DNA of 64,000 bases from Pseudoalteromonas sp. Scap06 (lineage in GTDB: Bacteria > Pseudomonadota > Gammaproteobacteria > Enterobacterales > Alteromonadaceae): contig NZ_CP041331.1 in the NCBI RefSeq assembly GCF_013394165.1, forward strand, positions 496,001 to 560,000, given 5' to 3'. Below the pieces are notes generated by a model. It did not search any database and was not told the DNA's origin. It was given only the letters and a program-made list of their open reading frames with translations. Shown here one piece after another: positions 45,277 through 56,480 of this stretch. The position numbers and the translations under genes were made by a program. Position 1 is the stretch's first letter, and each line of letters starts with the position of its first letter.

Positions 45277-45400
45277 AATGCTAATAAGTTTCGTTGATTT
45301 GACCATTATTCTAATCATTTTTCACAAAATAGCACTGCAAATTTAATTCATAACCTTTGATAATGACACTTTTAACAAGTAAAACGCATTGTATTGCTGA

Positions 45401-46672
<1,272 letters not shown>

Positions 46673-46691
46673 TCACTAAGTAAAACATATT

Positions 46692-46723
46692 AAGCCCTGA
46701 GATAAATGTTTACCTCAGGGCTT
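46692..46723 (+). other. Intercistronic hairpin between astC and astA
   Basis: AAGCCCTGAG and CTCAGGGCTT form a perfect ten-base-pair stem with a 12-base loop, 19 bases after the astC stop. It is followed by TATCGGAG, which has no T run but includes the astA ribosome site. It may lower expression of downstream genes or protect the astC message. Confidence 0.65.
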
Positions 46724-46741
46724 TATCGGAGCAAGTAATTA

Positions 46742-47776
46742 ATGCAAGTACTACGTCCTATTACTGTCAATGATTTTGCAGCACTTAAAGAGATTGCCAT
46801 TGAATCAGGCCATGGTTTTACCTCTTTACCTGTCGATGATGGGCAACTACAAGAAAAAATAGACCGTGCACAAAACAGCTTTACTAAAAACGTTGATAAG
46901 CCTATCGACGAAAGCTATTTATTTGTTTTAGAAGACAGTGACACTGGCAAAGTAATTGGTACTACCGCCATTGAAGCAGCCGTCGGCTTGTCTGTACCTT
47001 TGTACCATTACCATTTAGGTAAAACCGTCCATCATTCACCCACTTTAGGCGTTTACAATACCGTTGATATTTTAAGTATGTGTAATGACTACACTGGTTG
47101 CTCAGAAATATGTACTTTATTTTTACGTGAAGACAGCAGAAAAGGCTTAACAGGTCGATTTTTATCACGTTCACGCTTTTTATTTATGGCACAGCATAGT
47201 GAACGCTTTGCCGACACTGTAATTGCTGAAATGCGTGGCGTGAGTGATGACCAGGGGCACTCTCCATTTTGGCAATGGTTACAAGAACACTTTTTTAGTA
47301 TTGAATTTCCACAAGCCGACCACTTAGTAGGCTTAGGCGATAAAGTATTTATTAGCGAGCTTATGCCCAAATACCCTATCTATGTAAACTTACTAAGTAA
47401 AAATGCACAAGCGGTGATTGGCCATGTCCATGATAAAACCAAGCCTGCACTTAAGTTACTTGAAAAAGAAGGGTTTGAACATCGTGGCTACGTTGATTTA
47501 TTTGACGCAGGCCCCACGGTAGAGGCAAAGCTCGGTAATATTCGCAGTATTCGTGATTCACAGGTTTGCCCTATTACCATTGGTGAACTTGAACATATTA
47601 ATGAGCAAAGCTCAGATACCCTTGCTATTTGTAATCAAGGAGTTAGCGACTTTAGAGCCACGTTCACTAAACACGCTCATTATAATCAAGCAAAGCACAC
47701 CTTAGTTATCAGCCAAGAAGTAGCTGATGCACTTCATTTAAATCAAGGAGATGCAGCGCGATTTTTCCGCCTGTAA
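46742..47776 (+). CDS. astA: Arginine N-succinyltransferase
   Basis: First step of the AST pathway: succinyl-CoA plus arginine to N2-succinylarginine. The protein has 344 residues, the usual AstA length, with [18 protein letters not shown] at the start, [15 protein letters not shown], and [21 protein letters not shown] in the middle. The second half has [20 protein letters not shown], an AstA hallmark. GGAG nine bases before the ATG supports the start. It follows astC after a hairpin and precedes astD by eight bases. Confidence 0.94.
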   Translation: MQVLRPITVNDFAALKEIAIESGHGFTSLPVDDGQLQEKIDRAQNSFTKNVDKPIDESYLFVLEDSDTGKVIGTTAIEAAVGLSVPLYHYHLGKTVHHSPTLGVYNTVDILSMCNDYTGCSEICTLFLREDSRKGLTGRFLSRSRFLFMAQHSERFADTVIAEMRGVSDDQGHSPFWQWLQEHFFSIEFPQADHLVGLGDKVFISELMPKYPIYVNLLSKNAQAVIGHVHDKTKPALKLLEKEGFEHRGYVDLFDAGPTVEAKLGNIRSIRDSQVCPITIGELEHINEQSSDTLAICNQGVSDFRATFTKHAHYNQAKHTLVISQEVADALHLNQGDAARFFRL

Positions 47777-47784
47777 CACTATTT

Positions 47785-49251
47785 ATGAACACACAACTAA
47801 TTAATAACCAATGGCACGCAGGCCAAGGCCCTGCTTTTAATTCTGTTAATCCAAGTAATGGCGAAATTGTTTGGCAAGGTAATGGCGCCAGCCCCGAACA
47901 AGTTGGTAGTGCCATAGAAGCGGCAAGAGCTGCGCAAATTCAATGGGCCGATATGCCAATTGAACAACGTATTACCATTTTAGAAAACTTCGTTGTCCAA
48001 TTAAAAGAACACAGCGAAGAATTTGCTAGCATTATTGCTCGTGAAACAGGTAAACCATTATGGGAAACACGCACAGAAGTCGGTGCGATGACAGGCAAGG
48101 TTGCTATTTCTATCCGTGCTTACAATGAACGTACTGGCACAACCGAAAACCCAATGCCTGGCGCAAAAGCCTTTATTCGCCATAAACCACATGGTGTAGT
48201 GGCTATTTTTGGCCCGTATAACTTCCCAGGCCACTTACCCAATGGTCATATAGTCCCTGCTATATTAGCGGGTAATACCGTGGTGTTTAAACCATCTGAA
48301 TTAACTCCTCATGTCGCGCAGTTTACTTTAGAGCTGTGGCTAAAAGCAGGCTTACCTGCTGGGGTTATAAACCTTGTTCAAGGTGAACTAGAAACAGGTA
48401 AAGCACTTGCCTCACATCAAGATATCGATGGCTTATTTTTTACTGGTAGCTCAAACACAGGCCATTTATTACATAAACAATTTGCAGGCCATCCAGGTAA
48501 AATCTTAGCGCTTGAAATGGGCGGTAACAATCCGCTGGTGGTTAAAGATGTTGCTGATGTGAGCGCCGCCGTTCACGATATTATTCAATCGGGCTTTATT
48601 ACTTCGGGTCAGCGTTGTACTTGTTCACGTCGATTATTTATTGAAAAATCAGCCAATGGCGATGCGATTTTAGAAAAGCTGATCAGCGCAACCAAAAATA
48701 TTCTTGTAGATGATAGCTTTGCAGCCGAACAACCATTTATGGGTGCCATGATCAGTGAAAAAGCCGCCTTAGGCATGGTTGCAGCGCAAGCTGACCTAGT
48801 TAAACAAGGTGCTGAGGTACTCGTTGAGCTTAAACAATTAAAACCAGGCACTGGGTTTGTCAGCCCTGGTATTATTGATGTCACTAATATCGATGAAATC
48901 GCTGATGAAGAACACTTTGGCCCGCTAATTAAAGTATACCGCTACACTGACTTTGATAGCGCTATAGCAGAGGCGAACAACACCAGCTTTGGTTTATCTG
49001 CAGGTTTACTTGCAGACAGCGAAGATGATTACAGCCACTTTTTAAAGCGTATTCGTGCCGGTATTGTTAACTGGAACCGCCCTATTACAGGCGCATCAAG
49101 CGCAGCGCCATTTGGTGGCATAGGTGCCAGTGGTAACCACAGAGCCAGTGCATACTATGCTGCAGATTACTGCGCATACCCAGTGGCCTCAGTAGAGTCA
49201 GAAAAAGTTAACTTACCGCAAACCCTCGCGCCGGGCTTAATAATTGAATAA
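47785..49251 (+). CDS. astD: N-succinylglutamate 5-semialdehyde dehydrogenase
   Basis: Oxidises succinylglutamate semialdehyde to succinylglutamate with NAD. The protein has 488 residues, aldehyde dehydrogenase family: [22 protein letters not shown], the Glu region [13 protein letters not shown] and the active Cys in [13 protein letters not shown]. Sequence closely follows AstD. The pathway's remaining enzymes, AstB (dihydrolase) and AstE (desuccinylase), are not in this window and must be encoded elsewhere. Confidence 0.95.
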   Translation: MNTQLINNQWHAGQGPAFNSVNPSNGEIVWQGNGASPEQVGSAIEAARAAQIQWADMPIEQRITILENFVVQLKEHSEEFASIIARETGKPLWETRTEVGAMTGKVAISIRAYNERTGTTENPMPGAKAFIRHKPHGVVAIFGPYNFPGHLPNGHIVPAILAGNTVVFKPSELTPHVAQFTLELWLKAGLPAGVINLVQGELETGKALASHQDIDGLFFTGSSNTGHLLHKQFAGHPGKILALEMGGNNPLVVKDVADVSAAVHDIIQSGFITSGQRCTCSRRLFIEKSANGDAILEKLISATKNILVDDSFAAEQPFMGAMISEKAALGMVAAQADLVKQGAEVLVELKQLKPGTGFVSPGIIDVTNIDEIADEEHFGPLIKVYRYTDFDSAIAEANNTSFGLSAGLLADSEDDYSHFLKRIRAGIVNWNRPITGASSAAPFGGIGASGNHRASAYYAADYCAYPVASVESEKVNLPQTLAPGLIIE

Positions 49252-49278
49252 CAATTTTAGAAAATTTAAGGATTTACC

Positions 49279-50082
49279 ATGCATACTGATGTAAACACAT
49301 TATTTGATAACTTATGGCAAAACTACCTAACAGTAACGCCATCAGCTGATAAAATTCATGACTTATTAGGCTCAACGCAAAAAGACGACATTATTAACGA
49401 TCATATTGCTTTGCGTACTTTTAACATAGAAAAAGTAGGCCTTGAAAAACTAGCTGCGCACTTTTTAGCTATTGGTTATAAAGAATGTGGTGAGTACCAC
49501 TTTGAAGCAAAAAAGCTCTACGCCAAGCATTATGAACATAGCGATCCGACACAGCCTAAAGTGTTTATTTCTGAATTATTAGTTGAAAAATGTTCGCCTG
49601 AGCTTCAAGCTATCGTTACTGATATGGTTGCACAAATTGACGAAAGCGCTGTGACTGCCGATAACTTTTTATATTCAGGCACACATTGGCAAGTAAGCAC
49701 CGATACATACAAAAAGTTATTAGCTGAGAGCGAATATGCAGCGTGGATGTCTGCGTGGGGTTACCGTGCAAATCATTTTACTGTGAACATTAATACCTTA
49801 GCTAAATTTGATAACATCCATGATGTAAACCAAGCTCTTAAAGATGCAGGTTTTGCACTTAATACCTCAGGAGGCGAAGTAAAAGGCTCACCAGAGGTGC
49901 TACTAGAGCAATCATCAACATTAGCTGATGAATACGCTGTGACCTTTTGCGATGGCGATATGCGCATTCCTAGCTGTTTTTACGAGTTTGCTATTCGTTA
50001 TCCAAAACCAGATGGTGAAATTTACACTGGATTTGTTGCAGCCTCTGCAGATAAAATTTTCGAGAGCACCAACGCACGTTAA
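49279..50082 (+). CDS. DUF1338 family protein (2-oxoacid dioxygenase-like)
   Basis: A 267-residue DUF1338 protein. Conserved stretches are DHIALRTFN, YHFEAKKLYAKHYEH, ANHFTVNINTL and SCFYEFAIRYP; the His and Glu residues are candidate metal ligands by analogy with HglS, a 2-oxoadipate dioxygenase/decarboxylase of the vicinal-oxygen-chelate fold. It is the last gene of the ast cluster with AAGGA six bases before its start, and a terminator follows. A role in arginine, lysine or 2-oxoacid catabolism fits the place but is not proven. Confidence 0.85.
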   Translation: MHTDVNTLFDNLWQNYLTVTPSADKIHDLLGSTQKDDIINDHIALRTFNIEKVGLEKLAAHFLAIGYKECGEYHFEAKKLYAKHYEHSDPTQPKVFISELLVEKCSPELQAIVTDMVAQIDESAVTADNFLYSGTHWQVSTDTYKKLLAESEYAAWMSAWGYRANHFTVNINTLAKFDNIHDVNQALKDAGFALNTSGGEVKGSPEVLLEQSSTLADEYAVTFCDGDMRIPSCFYEFAIRYPKPDGEIYTGFVAASADKIFESTNAR

Positions 50083-50100
50083 CTGTGTTGTGCTAAATTA

Positions 50101-50127
50101 AAAAAAGCCCATTTTTGGGCTTTTTTT
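50101..50127. terminator. Bidirectional terminator after the ast cluster
   Basis: AAAAGCCC-ATTTTT-GGGCTTTT, flanked by A and T runs, 18 bases after the DUF1338 stop. The facing minus-strand gene ends at 50155, so it can serve both. Confidence 0.88.
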
Positions 50128-50154
50128 GTTTCTGAGAAAAAGCTCACTTATAAA

Positions 50155-51435
50155 TCATAAAAACAACGGCTTGTAGTCGTTTTCTAATTGTTCAAATGAC
50201 AAATTACCAATAAAACGACCAAAGCTCAGCCACGTAGCAAGTCCTCTTAAATCTTTAAAATGAGGCGGCACAAATTGCGGGTTTTCAATCACACCTAAAT
50301 CATGTAGTTGCGATATTAACCTAAAGTCATCAATTGATATTTTACCCACCAGCAATAGCGGTAATTGGTCAATTCTGCCAAGCTGTATCGCCACCCGAAT
50401 TAAGTTATAAACCAATACAAAGCCTTTTATATAAGCAATGTCTTTAGTAAACGGTAAGCCGGTTGCGGTGCTACCTCTAAATACACGCTGTGCAAGGGTG
50501 TAGCTGTCGTCTTTTGATAACCCTTGTGCTACATAATCTCGGTATATATCTACAAACTCAGCACCATCAATCACTTTGGTGACCGCTTGAATACGGTTTA
50601 CTAATTTTGATAAGCGACGTGGTGTTGATTTAAGAGTAATTATTTCGGTCAGTACTGCAAGCCCTTCTTGGGTAACGGTAGAGCTTGGCGTGCCTTTACT
50701 CAAACAAGTTAAATAAGGTTGCGCTAAGCCATTTTGAGTGGTGCCTACATGGATCCAGCCCTCGTGTACCTCTAAAATATCTAATTCGCGCTGAGAAAAC
50801 TTAACATCTTGATTAAGCTTTATATTGTTAGCTCCTGCTGCGGCATCACTGACAATTCCGTCACTTAGCATTACTTCAACATTAATGCCTTGCATACTGG
50901 CATTAACTTGTTCAGATAAAATCCGCACCGCATCACTGGCATCAATATTTTTAGGATCTTCAGGCAAAATGTTCGCATCAAGTAAACTTTTTAATGGCTG
51001 CTCGAGCATATTAGCAAGCTCAGATAAAGAAGGCTCACCAGCATGAAAAAGATCTTTTGGGTGACCAAATAGCTCTACCGACAAGTCATGAAATTCGGCA
51101 GTGCCTCGATGCTCCAGCATATTGAGCACTGTTTTATATTCACCACACATTTTACCCATATATTGGGTTATTGGGTTTAATTGTCCCAACTGATTAATAA
51201 TATTACGATGCAGTGTTGAAAATGCTTGGCGCAACTCACTAGGCACAAATCCTAAATCGCGCTGTTGGTAATAGGCACGATCTATCAGAGGATTTTTTTG
51301 ACATTTTTGCCTAAAAAACTCTTCTTTAGTCTGTTTATCCCAATTAATTGCATCGAGTATTCTAATGGGGGTTTGCAGTGCAATAAGTTGGTCGGATAAT
51401 TCACGAGTTTTTAAAAGTAACGCTTTGTCTATCAT
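50155..51435 (-). CDS. DUF1704 (QEGLA-motif) metallopeptidase-like protein
   Basis: A 426-residue protein of the DUF1704/TIGR02421 family, named for flavohemoglobin expression in some species. The name-giving QEGLAVLTEI is present, preceded by EVHEGWIHVG, an HExxxH zinc site as in the eukaryotic MATCAP tyrosine carboxypeptidases of the same domain family. A peptidase role is therefore likely, the substrate unknown. It is a single gene with a free 5' region of about 145 bases shared with the DUF3081 gene. Confidence 0.87.
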   Translation of the reverse strand: MIDKALLLKTRELSDQLIALQTPIRILDAINWDKQTKEEFFRQKCQKNPLIDRAYYQQRDLGFVPSELRQAFSTLHRNIINQLGQLNPITQYMGKMCGEYKTVLNMLEHRGTAEFHDLSVELFGHPKDLFHAGEPSLSELANMLEQPLKSLLDANILPEDPKNIDASDAVRILSEQVNASMQGINVEVMLSDGIVSDAAAGANNIKLNQDVKFSQRELDILEVHEGWIHVGTTQNGLAQPYLTCLSKGTPSSTVTQEGLAVLTEIITLKSTPRRLSKLVNRIQAVTKVIDGAEFVDIYRDYVAQGLSKDDSYTLAQRVFRGSTATGLPFTKDIAYIKGFVLVYNLIRVAIQLGRIDQLPLLLVGKISIDDFRLISQLHDLGVIENPQFVPPHFKDLRGLATWLSFGRFIGNLSFEQLENDYKPLFL

Positions 51436-51581
51436 GGTAAAAGCTCAACATAAAGTGAACTTTGAGCATAATTTATAAATTGAAAATAACAAAGCAATAT
51501 CGCACATTCTTGACTATTGTTTTTATGATGATCGACCCGCATATCTACCCCGTATGAGAGAATAAATAAAAGGTATAAACA

Positions 51582-51839
51582 ATGAAAAATGAAATCGACA
51601 ACAAACAGATTCTAGCGGTTTACGAACGTATCCAGCAACGTGGTAAAACCACAGAAGAAGGTAAGCTTTATCAGGGGGTCACTGCATTTTCTGATATTGA
51701 CGGCTATACCGTTTACTTACAAGGTAGTGGGGTATTATTACGTTTTGGATTTCATAATACCTATCACTTAGATTATGAACATGACAAACACAAAGACGAC
51801 TTTTTGAAGAAACTCTACAACATAGCTAACGAAGAGTAA
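51582..51839 (+). CDS. DUF3081 family protein
   Basis: An 85-residue acidic protein with the DUF3081 pattern: ILAVYERIQQRGKTTEEGKLY and FSDIDGYTVYLQGSGVLLRF, then HNTYHLDYEHDK. It occurs in vibrios, Shewanella and Pseudoalteromonas; no function is known to me. AAAGGTATAAAC before the ATG supplies a ribosome site. Its stop overlaps the start of the next gene by one base (TAATG). Confidence 0.85.
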   Translation: MKNEIDNKQILAVYERIQQRGKTTEEGKLYQGVTAFSDIDGYTVYLQGSGVLLRFGFHNTYHLDYEHDKHKDDFLKKLYNIANEE

Positions 51840-52141
51840 TGCGACCAACAAATAGACGAAATAGGCCAACTGGTTCACGCAATTTACAGTTTATTCACCA
51901 AGTTATTGCGCAATTAAAAGCTGAACCTGAAAAGCTGCAACTGATAAAAAATAACCTTGCTTATTACCGCGAACAAACACACTTAAAGCGCGGTTTTTTG
52001 CTCGCGATTGAACGTTTTGATTGGGTGTTTGAAGCTACTGATAACATCGACGAAATTTGTGAACAGATCATGGCCGATGATTATATTGGCAATCGCTTAA
52101 GACGTTATCCCCTTCTATTTAAAGGTGTTGTTGAAACCTAA
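51839..52141 (+). CDS. Hypothetical 100-residue basic protein, coupled to DUF3081
   Basis: A 100-residue protein with a basic N-terminus (RPTNRRNRPTGSR) that could contact nucleic acid, then helical text LQFIHQVIAQLKAEPEKL, TDNIDEICEQIMADDYIGN and a C-terminal RLRRYPLLFKG. I do not recognise a family. It begins on the last base of the DUF3081 stop, so the two are co-translated and probably act together. Confidence 0.7.
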   Translation: MRPTNRRNRPTGSRNLQFIHQVIAQLKAEPEKLQLIKNNLAYYREQTHLKRGFLLAIERFDWVFEATDNIDEICEQIMADDYIGNRLRRYPLLFKGVVET

Positions 52142-52565
52142 ACAGCACCTTGCTTTACCCCTTCTTAGGTTAACATTCGGTTAATTTACCTCCCATCTCC
52201 CTTTCTATAATCGGTATTTCATCGGAAAAACAGATATATTCGTTTTACCTTCACATAACTACCCTGCTGGTAAAAAATACAATTAGTACTCTAATAGTTA
52301 ACGCACTAACAAATAAATCACTAAAAGTTTCTCTTACCTCGTAAACAATTAATTACACTATATAAGCAAACACAAAAAACAAATATAACCCACTGTTATT
52401 TATTGATTTTATATAAATCATTATGTTGTTAATTTTGCATCATTTAATACTCATTTTGTTAATCATTTATCCATACTTTACTCTCTTGCTATTTACACAA
52501 GCCTTGAATTGTTAGAGCTATTACCTTAAGCTTAATCTTTATTGAACGTTCAATTAATAAAAATT
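52142..52565. other. AT-rich intergenic region upstream of betI
   Basis: 424 bases, mostly A and T, between the 100-residue protein and betI. It holds the bet operon promoter and the BetI-like operator at its right end. I see no ORF with a ribosome site and no RNA gene. A possible -35 TTGAAT lies at 52504 but no convincing -10 follows at the right distance. Confidence 0.5.
52541..52554 (+). promoter_or_regulatory. BetI-like operator
   Basis: ATTGAACGTTCAAT is a perfect 14-bp palindrome 12 bases before the betI ATG. It matches the TTGAACG/CGTTCAA half-sites of BetI operators in other gammaproteobacteria and suits a TetR-type dimer. BetI would repress its own operon from here, with choline releasing it. 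Confidence 0.82.
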
Positions 52566-53156
52566 ATGCCCAAAGTTGGAATGGAACCTGTAAGGCGTCA
52601 GCAGCTAATTGACGCGACTATAGAATCAGTTGCTCAAAAAGGGCTTCAAGCGACTACAATTAATAGCATTAGTAAAAATGCTGGAATGTCATCAGGCATA
52701 ATTAGTCATTACTTTGGTGGGAAACAGGGGCTAATTGAAGCAACTGTGCGTTATTTACTCTCGAACTTGAAAGACGACTTAATTAATAAAGTTGATGAAA
52801 ACACCACTGCAACTCAAAGGTTAATGTTTATTGTTGAATCAAACTTTGCGCTAGTACAACAACGAAAAGATACCACTCGGACGTGGCTAAGTTTTTGGGC
52901 GCAATCAATGCACGATAAGGAACTTCATCGTTTACAAAAAGTAAACAGCAAACGCTTGCAGAGCAATTTAACCGTTTCATTTAAGCAATTAATGCCTTTG
53001 GCGCAAGCGACACTCGCGGCCGAATTAACCGCAGCAATGATTGATGGCTTATGGCTTCGTGCCGTATTAAGCCAATCAGACGAAAATCAGTTTAAACACA
53101 GTGAATCACTGGCTAAAAACTACGTGCATTCACTTATCAAGCAATATGGAGCCTAA
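52566..53156 (+). CDS. betI: Transcriptional repressor BetI
   Basis: A TetR-family repressor of 196 residues, one longer than E. coli BetI, that controls choline-to-betaine genes. It begins [21 protein letters not shown], followed by the helix-turn-helix [19 protein letters not shown]; the C-terminal part has [20 protein letters not shown] and [13 protein letters not shown] [11 protein letters not shown] start at ATG 52566, which agrees with BetI; a TTG at 52542 would start inside the operator. It ends one base before the betB start. Confidence 0.93.
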   Translation: MPKVGMEPVRRQQLIDATIESVAQKGLQATTINSISKNAGMSSGIISHYFGGKQGLIEATVRYLLSNLKDDLINKVDENTTATQRLMFIVESNFALVQQRKDTTRTWLSFWAQSMHDKELHRLQKVNSKRLQSNLTVSFKQLMPLAQATLAAELTAAMIDGLWLRAVLSQSDENQFKHSESLAKNYVHSLIKQYGA

Positions 53157-53157
53157 C

Positions 53158-54621
53158 GTGACTACACCTATTTATCAAAACTTTATCAACGGCCAATTCC
53201 TTGCGAATAAAAGCGGCGAAACATTTGATGTAGTAAACCCTGCAACCGGCCAGGTAATTTATGCCGTTGAAGTCGCTGATGAGTATGTTCAAAACGCAGC
53301 GATAGAAAGTGCAAAACAAGGCTTTAAAGTTTGGTCAGCGATGACCCCTATTGAGCGCAGCCGTATTTTATTAAACGCTGTTGCTATTTTACGCGAGCGC
53401 AATGACGAGCTTGCCCTGGTTGAAGTTCTCGATACTGGTAAACCAATGCAAGAAGCTAACTGCGTAGATATTGAAACAGGCGCAGATGTTATTGAATATT
53501 TCGCAGGCCTTGCCCCTGCACAAGTTGGTCAACAGCAAATGGTTGGCGATGATTTTTATTATACTCGCAAAGAACCTCTAGGTATTTGTGCAGGTATTGG
53601 TGCATGGAACTACCCATTACAAATTGCATGTTGGAAGTCAGGTCCTGCTCTTGCAGCGGGTAATGCATTTATTTTTAAGCCATCTGAAGAAACACCACTT
53701 GGCGCAATTAAATTAGCCGAAGTGTTTATTGAAGCAGGCGTTCCTGCTGGCGTATTTAATGTAGTGCAAGGCGCGGGCGAAGTAGGTCAATGGCTTACTG
53801 CACATCAAGATATTGATAAAGTATCGTTTACTGGTGAAGTAGGTACAGGTAAAAAAGTTGTAGCCAGTGCTGCAGGCACATTAAAAGATGTGACTATGGA
53901 GCTCGGTGGTAAATCGCCATTACTAGTATTTGATGATGCCAATATAGAGCAAGCAGTAAGTGCCGCTATGCTAGGTAACTTTTATACCCAAGGTGAAATT
54001 TGCACTAACTGTACCCGTATTTACGTACACAAAAATGTTTACCAACAATTTATTGATGAACTTAAAACACGCACTGAAAACAATATTATTGCCGGCGACC
54101 CACAAGATCTAAACACTAACTTTGGCGCGCTTATTTCTAAAAAGCATCAAGATTTAGTGATGAGTTACATCGACAAAGGTCTTGAAGAAGGCGCAACACT
54201 ATTAACAGGTGGTTCAACGCTTTCTCCAGAAGCAGCGCCAAATGGCTATTTTGTAGCGCCGACTGTGTTTGTTGATTGCAATGATGAAATGACTATCGTT
54301 AAAGAAGAGATTTTTGGCCCAGTAATGAGCGTTTTAGTCTTTGATGATGAAGATGATGTGATTGCCCGCGCTAATGGCACTCACTTAGGTTTAGCTGCAG
54401 GCGTTTTCACCAGCGACATTAAACGCGCTCATCGCGTAATTCATCAACTGCAAGCCGGTATTTGTTGGATTAATGCTTACGGTAACTCACCAGCAGAGAT
54501 GCCAGTGGGTGGTTATAAGCAATCGGGTATTGGTCGTGAAAATGGCATAGAGACTCTAGATCATTACACACAAACTAAATCTATTTATGTTGGCATGGCC
54601 GACATAGAAAGCCCGTTTTAA
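53158..54621 (+). CDS. betB: Betaine aldehyde dehydrogenase
   Basis: Oxidises betaine aldehyde to glycine betaine, an osmoprotectant. The protein has 487 residues, aldehyde dehydrogenase family: [35 protein letters not shown] with the general-base Glu, and the catalytic Cys in [13 protein letters not shown] use the GTG start at 53158, with GGAG (53148-53151) six bases upstream and one base after the betI stop; ATG 53146 is in frame but has no site. Confidence 0.93.
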   Translation: MTTPIYQNFINGQFLANKSGETFDVVNPATGQVIYAVEVADEYVQNAAIESAKQGFKVWSAMTPIERSRILLNAVAILRERNDELALVEVLDTGKPMQEANCVDIETGADVIEYFAGLAPAQVGQQQMVGDDFYYTRKEPLGICAGIGAWNYPLQIACWKSGPALAAGNAFIFKPSEETPLGAIKLAEVFIEAGVPAGVFNVVQGAGEVGQWLTAHQDIDKVSFTGEVGTGKKVVASAAGTLKDVTMELGGKSPLLVFDDANIEQAVSAAMLGNFYTQGEICTNCTRIYVHKNVYQQFIDELKTRTENNIIAGDPQDLNTNFGALISKKHQDLVMSYIDKGLEEGATLLTGGSTLSPEAAPNGYFVAPTVFVDCNDEMTIVKEEIFGPVMSVLVFDDEDDVIARANGTHLGLAAGVFTSDIKRAHRVIHQLQAGICWINAYGNSPAEMPVGGYKQSGIGRENGIETLDHYTQTKSIYVGMADIESPF

Positions 54622-54630
54622 GGAATCATC

Positions 54631-56298
54631 ATGAACCACTCTTTTGATTATATTATTGTAGGTGCGGGCTCAGCAGGCTGTGTGTTAGCAAATCGCTTGT
54701 CTGAAGATTCAAGTAACAAGGTATTGTTACTTGAAACCGGCGGCAGCGATAAAAGCATCTTTATAAAAATGCCAACGGCACTCTCTATTCCAATGAATAC
54801 AGATAAGTTTGCGTGGCAATTTCATACGCAACCAGAGCCACATCTAGATAACCGTGAAATGCATTGCCCACGCGGTAAAGTTCTTGGCGGCTCATCATCG
54901 ATTAATGGCATGGTGTATGTGCGTGGCCACGCTAAAGATTTTGATGAATGGCAACAGCACGGTGCTAACGGCTGGGATTACCAAGCGTGTTTACCGTATT
55001 TTAAAAAAGCAGAAAGCTTTTACCTAGGTGAAAATAGCCATCGTGGTGGCAAAGGTCCGCTAGGTGTTAATAACGGCAATAACATGGAGAACCCGTTATA
55101 CACTGCATTTATTGAAGCGGGTGCAGAGGCCGGTTATTCAACAACAAATGACTACAATAGTGCTCAGCAAGAAGGTTTTGGCCCTATGCACATGACCGTT
55201 AAAAACGGTGTGCGTAGCTCAGCCTCTCGAGAATATTTAGATCCTATTAAGCATCGTAGCAACTTAACAATCGTTACAGGTGCTCTTGCCCAGCGCGTTA
55301 TTTTAGATGGTAAAAAAGCAACCGGCGTTGAATACAAGCTTAATGGCGCGGTTAAAACTGCAAAAGCAAATAAAGAAGTTATCTTAAGCGCAGGCTCTAT
55401 TGGTTCACCACACCTACTACAGCTTTCAGGTATTGGTGATACTCAAGCACTTGAGAAAGCAGGCGTTGAAGTAAAACATCACTTACCAGGTGTAGGCCAA
55501 AACCTGCAAGATCATTTAGAGTTTTACTTTCAATATAAGTGTAAACAACCGATTACTTTAAACGGTAAGTTAGGCTTGTTTTCTAAAGGTTTAATTGGCG
55601 CAAAATGGCTACTAACTCGCAAAGGCTTAGGCTCAACTAATCATTTTGAATCATGTGCCTTTATTCGCTCAAAGCCAGGTGTTGAATGGCCTGACATACA
55701 GTATCACTTTTTACCGGCCGCTATGCGTTACGATGGTCGTAGTGCTTTTGCAGGGCATGGTTTTCAAGTGCATGTAGGCCATAACAAGCCTAAGAGCCGA
55801 GGCAGTGTCACTATTGCATCAGCTGATCCAACACAGCCACCTAAAATTGTATTTAATTACCTAGAGCATCAAGACGATATTGAAGGCTTTAGAGCGTGCG
55901 TACGTTTAACACGCGAAATCATTGAACAACCAGCATTTAACCAATTTCGTGGTGAAGAAATTCAACCAGGGCAACAAGTTCAAACTGATGAGCAAATTGA
56001 TGCCTTTGTTCGCCAAGCCGTAGAAAGTGCTTATCACCCTTCTTGCTCTTGTAAAATGGGTGAAGATGATATGGCCGTGGTTAACTCAAACACTCAAGTG
56101 CATGGCATACAAAGCTTACGTGTGGTTGATTCGTCAATTTTTCCGACCATACCGAACGGTAATTTAAATGCCCCTACGATTATGGTGGCCGAAAAAGCCG
56201 TGGATATTATTCTAGGAAATAAGCCCTTAGCTCATACAGGAGTTGATGTTGTGAATGCCACTGATTGGCAAACTACACAACGAAATAAAAACCTTTAA
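54631..56298 (+). CDS. betA: Choline dehydrogenase
   Basis: Oxidises choline to betaine aldehyde, and can carry on to betaine, at the membrane. The protein has 555 residues, GMC flavoprotein family: N-terminal FAD fold [20 protein letters not shown], then [22 protein letters not shown], and the C-terminal active-site His in [10 protein letters not shown] with [20 protein letters not shown] before the ATG supports the start, nine bases after betB. A 45-base hairpin follows. Confidence 0.95.
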   Translation: MNHSFDYIIVGAGSAGCVLANRLSEDSSNKVLLLETGGSDKSIFIKMPTALSIPMNTDKFAWQFHTQPEPHLDNREMHCPRGKVLGGSSSINGMVYVRGHAKDFDEWQQHGANGWDYQACLPYFKKAESFYLGENSHRGGKGPLGVNNGNNMENPLYTAFIEAGAEAGYSTTNDYNSAQQEGFGPMHMTVKNGVRSSASREYLDPIKHRSNLTIVTGALAQRVILDGKKATGVEYKLNGAVKTAKANKEVILSAGSIGSPHLLQLSGIGDTQALEKAGVEVKHHLPGVGQNLQDHLEFYFQYKCKQPITLNGKLGLFSKGLIGAKWLLTRKGLGSTNHFESCAFIRSKPGVEWPDIQYHFLPAAMRYDGRSAFAGHGFQVHVGHNKPKSRGSVTIASADPTQPPKIVFNYLEHQDDIEGFRACVRLTREIIEQPAFNQFRGEEIQPGQQVQTDEQIDAFVRQAVESAYHPSCSCKMGEDDMAVVNSNTQVHGIQSLRVVDSSIFPTIPNGNLNAPTIMVAEKAVDIILGNKPLAHTGVDVVNATDWQTTQRNKNL

Positions 56299-56309
56299 TT
56301 TAGCCTGTC

Positions 56310-56354
56310 ATAAAGGCCTCTCTCGTAAGCAAAATGCTTAAAGAGTGCCTTTAT
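56310..56354 (+). other. Intercistronic hairpin between betA and the transporter gene
   Basis: Outer stem ATAAAGGC / GCCTTTAT, middle CTCT / AGAG and inner TAAGCA-AAA-TGCTTA form a long interrupted hairpin 12 bases after the betA stop. It is followed by GTACCT with no T run, so it is a candidate RNA-processing or partial attenuation element. Confidence 0.6.
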
Positions 56355-56429
56355 GTACCTTGCAGTGGCTCACAAGCATAAATAGGTTATGCCGGTGTTA
56401 ATGCAAGCACAATAAAAAACGGAGTATAT

Positions 56430-56480
56430 ATGTGTTACTTTTATTCATTCTGGGAGGGCGATAATGACTATTTGGCTTAA
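56430..56480 (+). CDS. Possible 16-codon upstream ORF overlapping the BCCT-type gene
   Basis: ATG 56430 is preceded by CGGAG at good distance and opens a 16-codon ORF, MCYFYSFWEGDNDYLA, rich in aromatic residues. It runs through the ribosome site (GGGAGGG) of the transporter gene and ends 14 bases inside it, in another frame. It may couple or regulate translation; chance occurrence cannot be excluded. Confidence 0.35.
   Translation: MCYFYSFWEGDNDYLA

Noticed and set aside
52542..52565. Longer BetI starting at TTG 52542
   Set aside because: The start would lie within the operator palindrome; ATG 52566 gives the standard BetI N-terminus.
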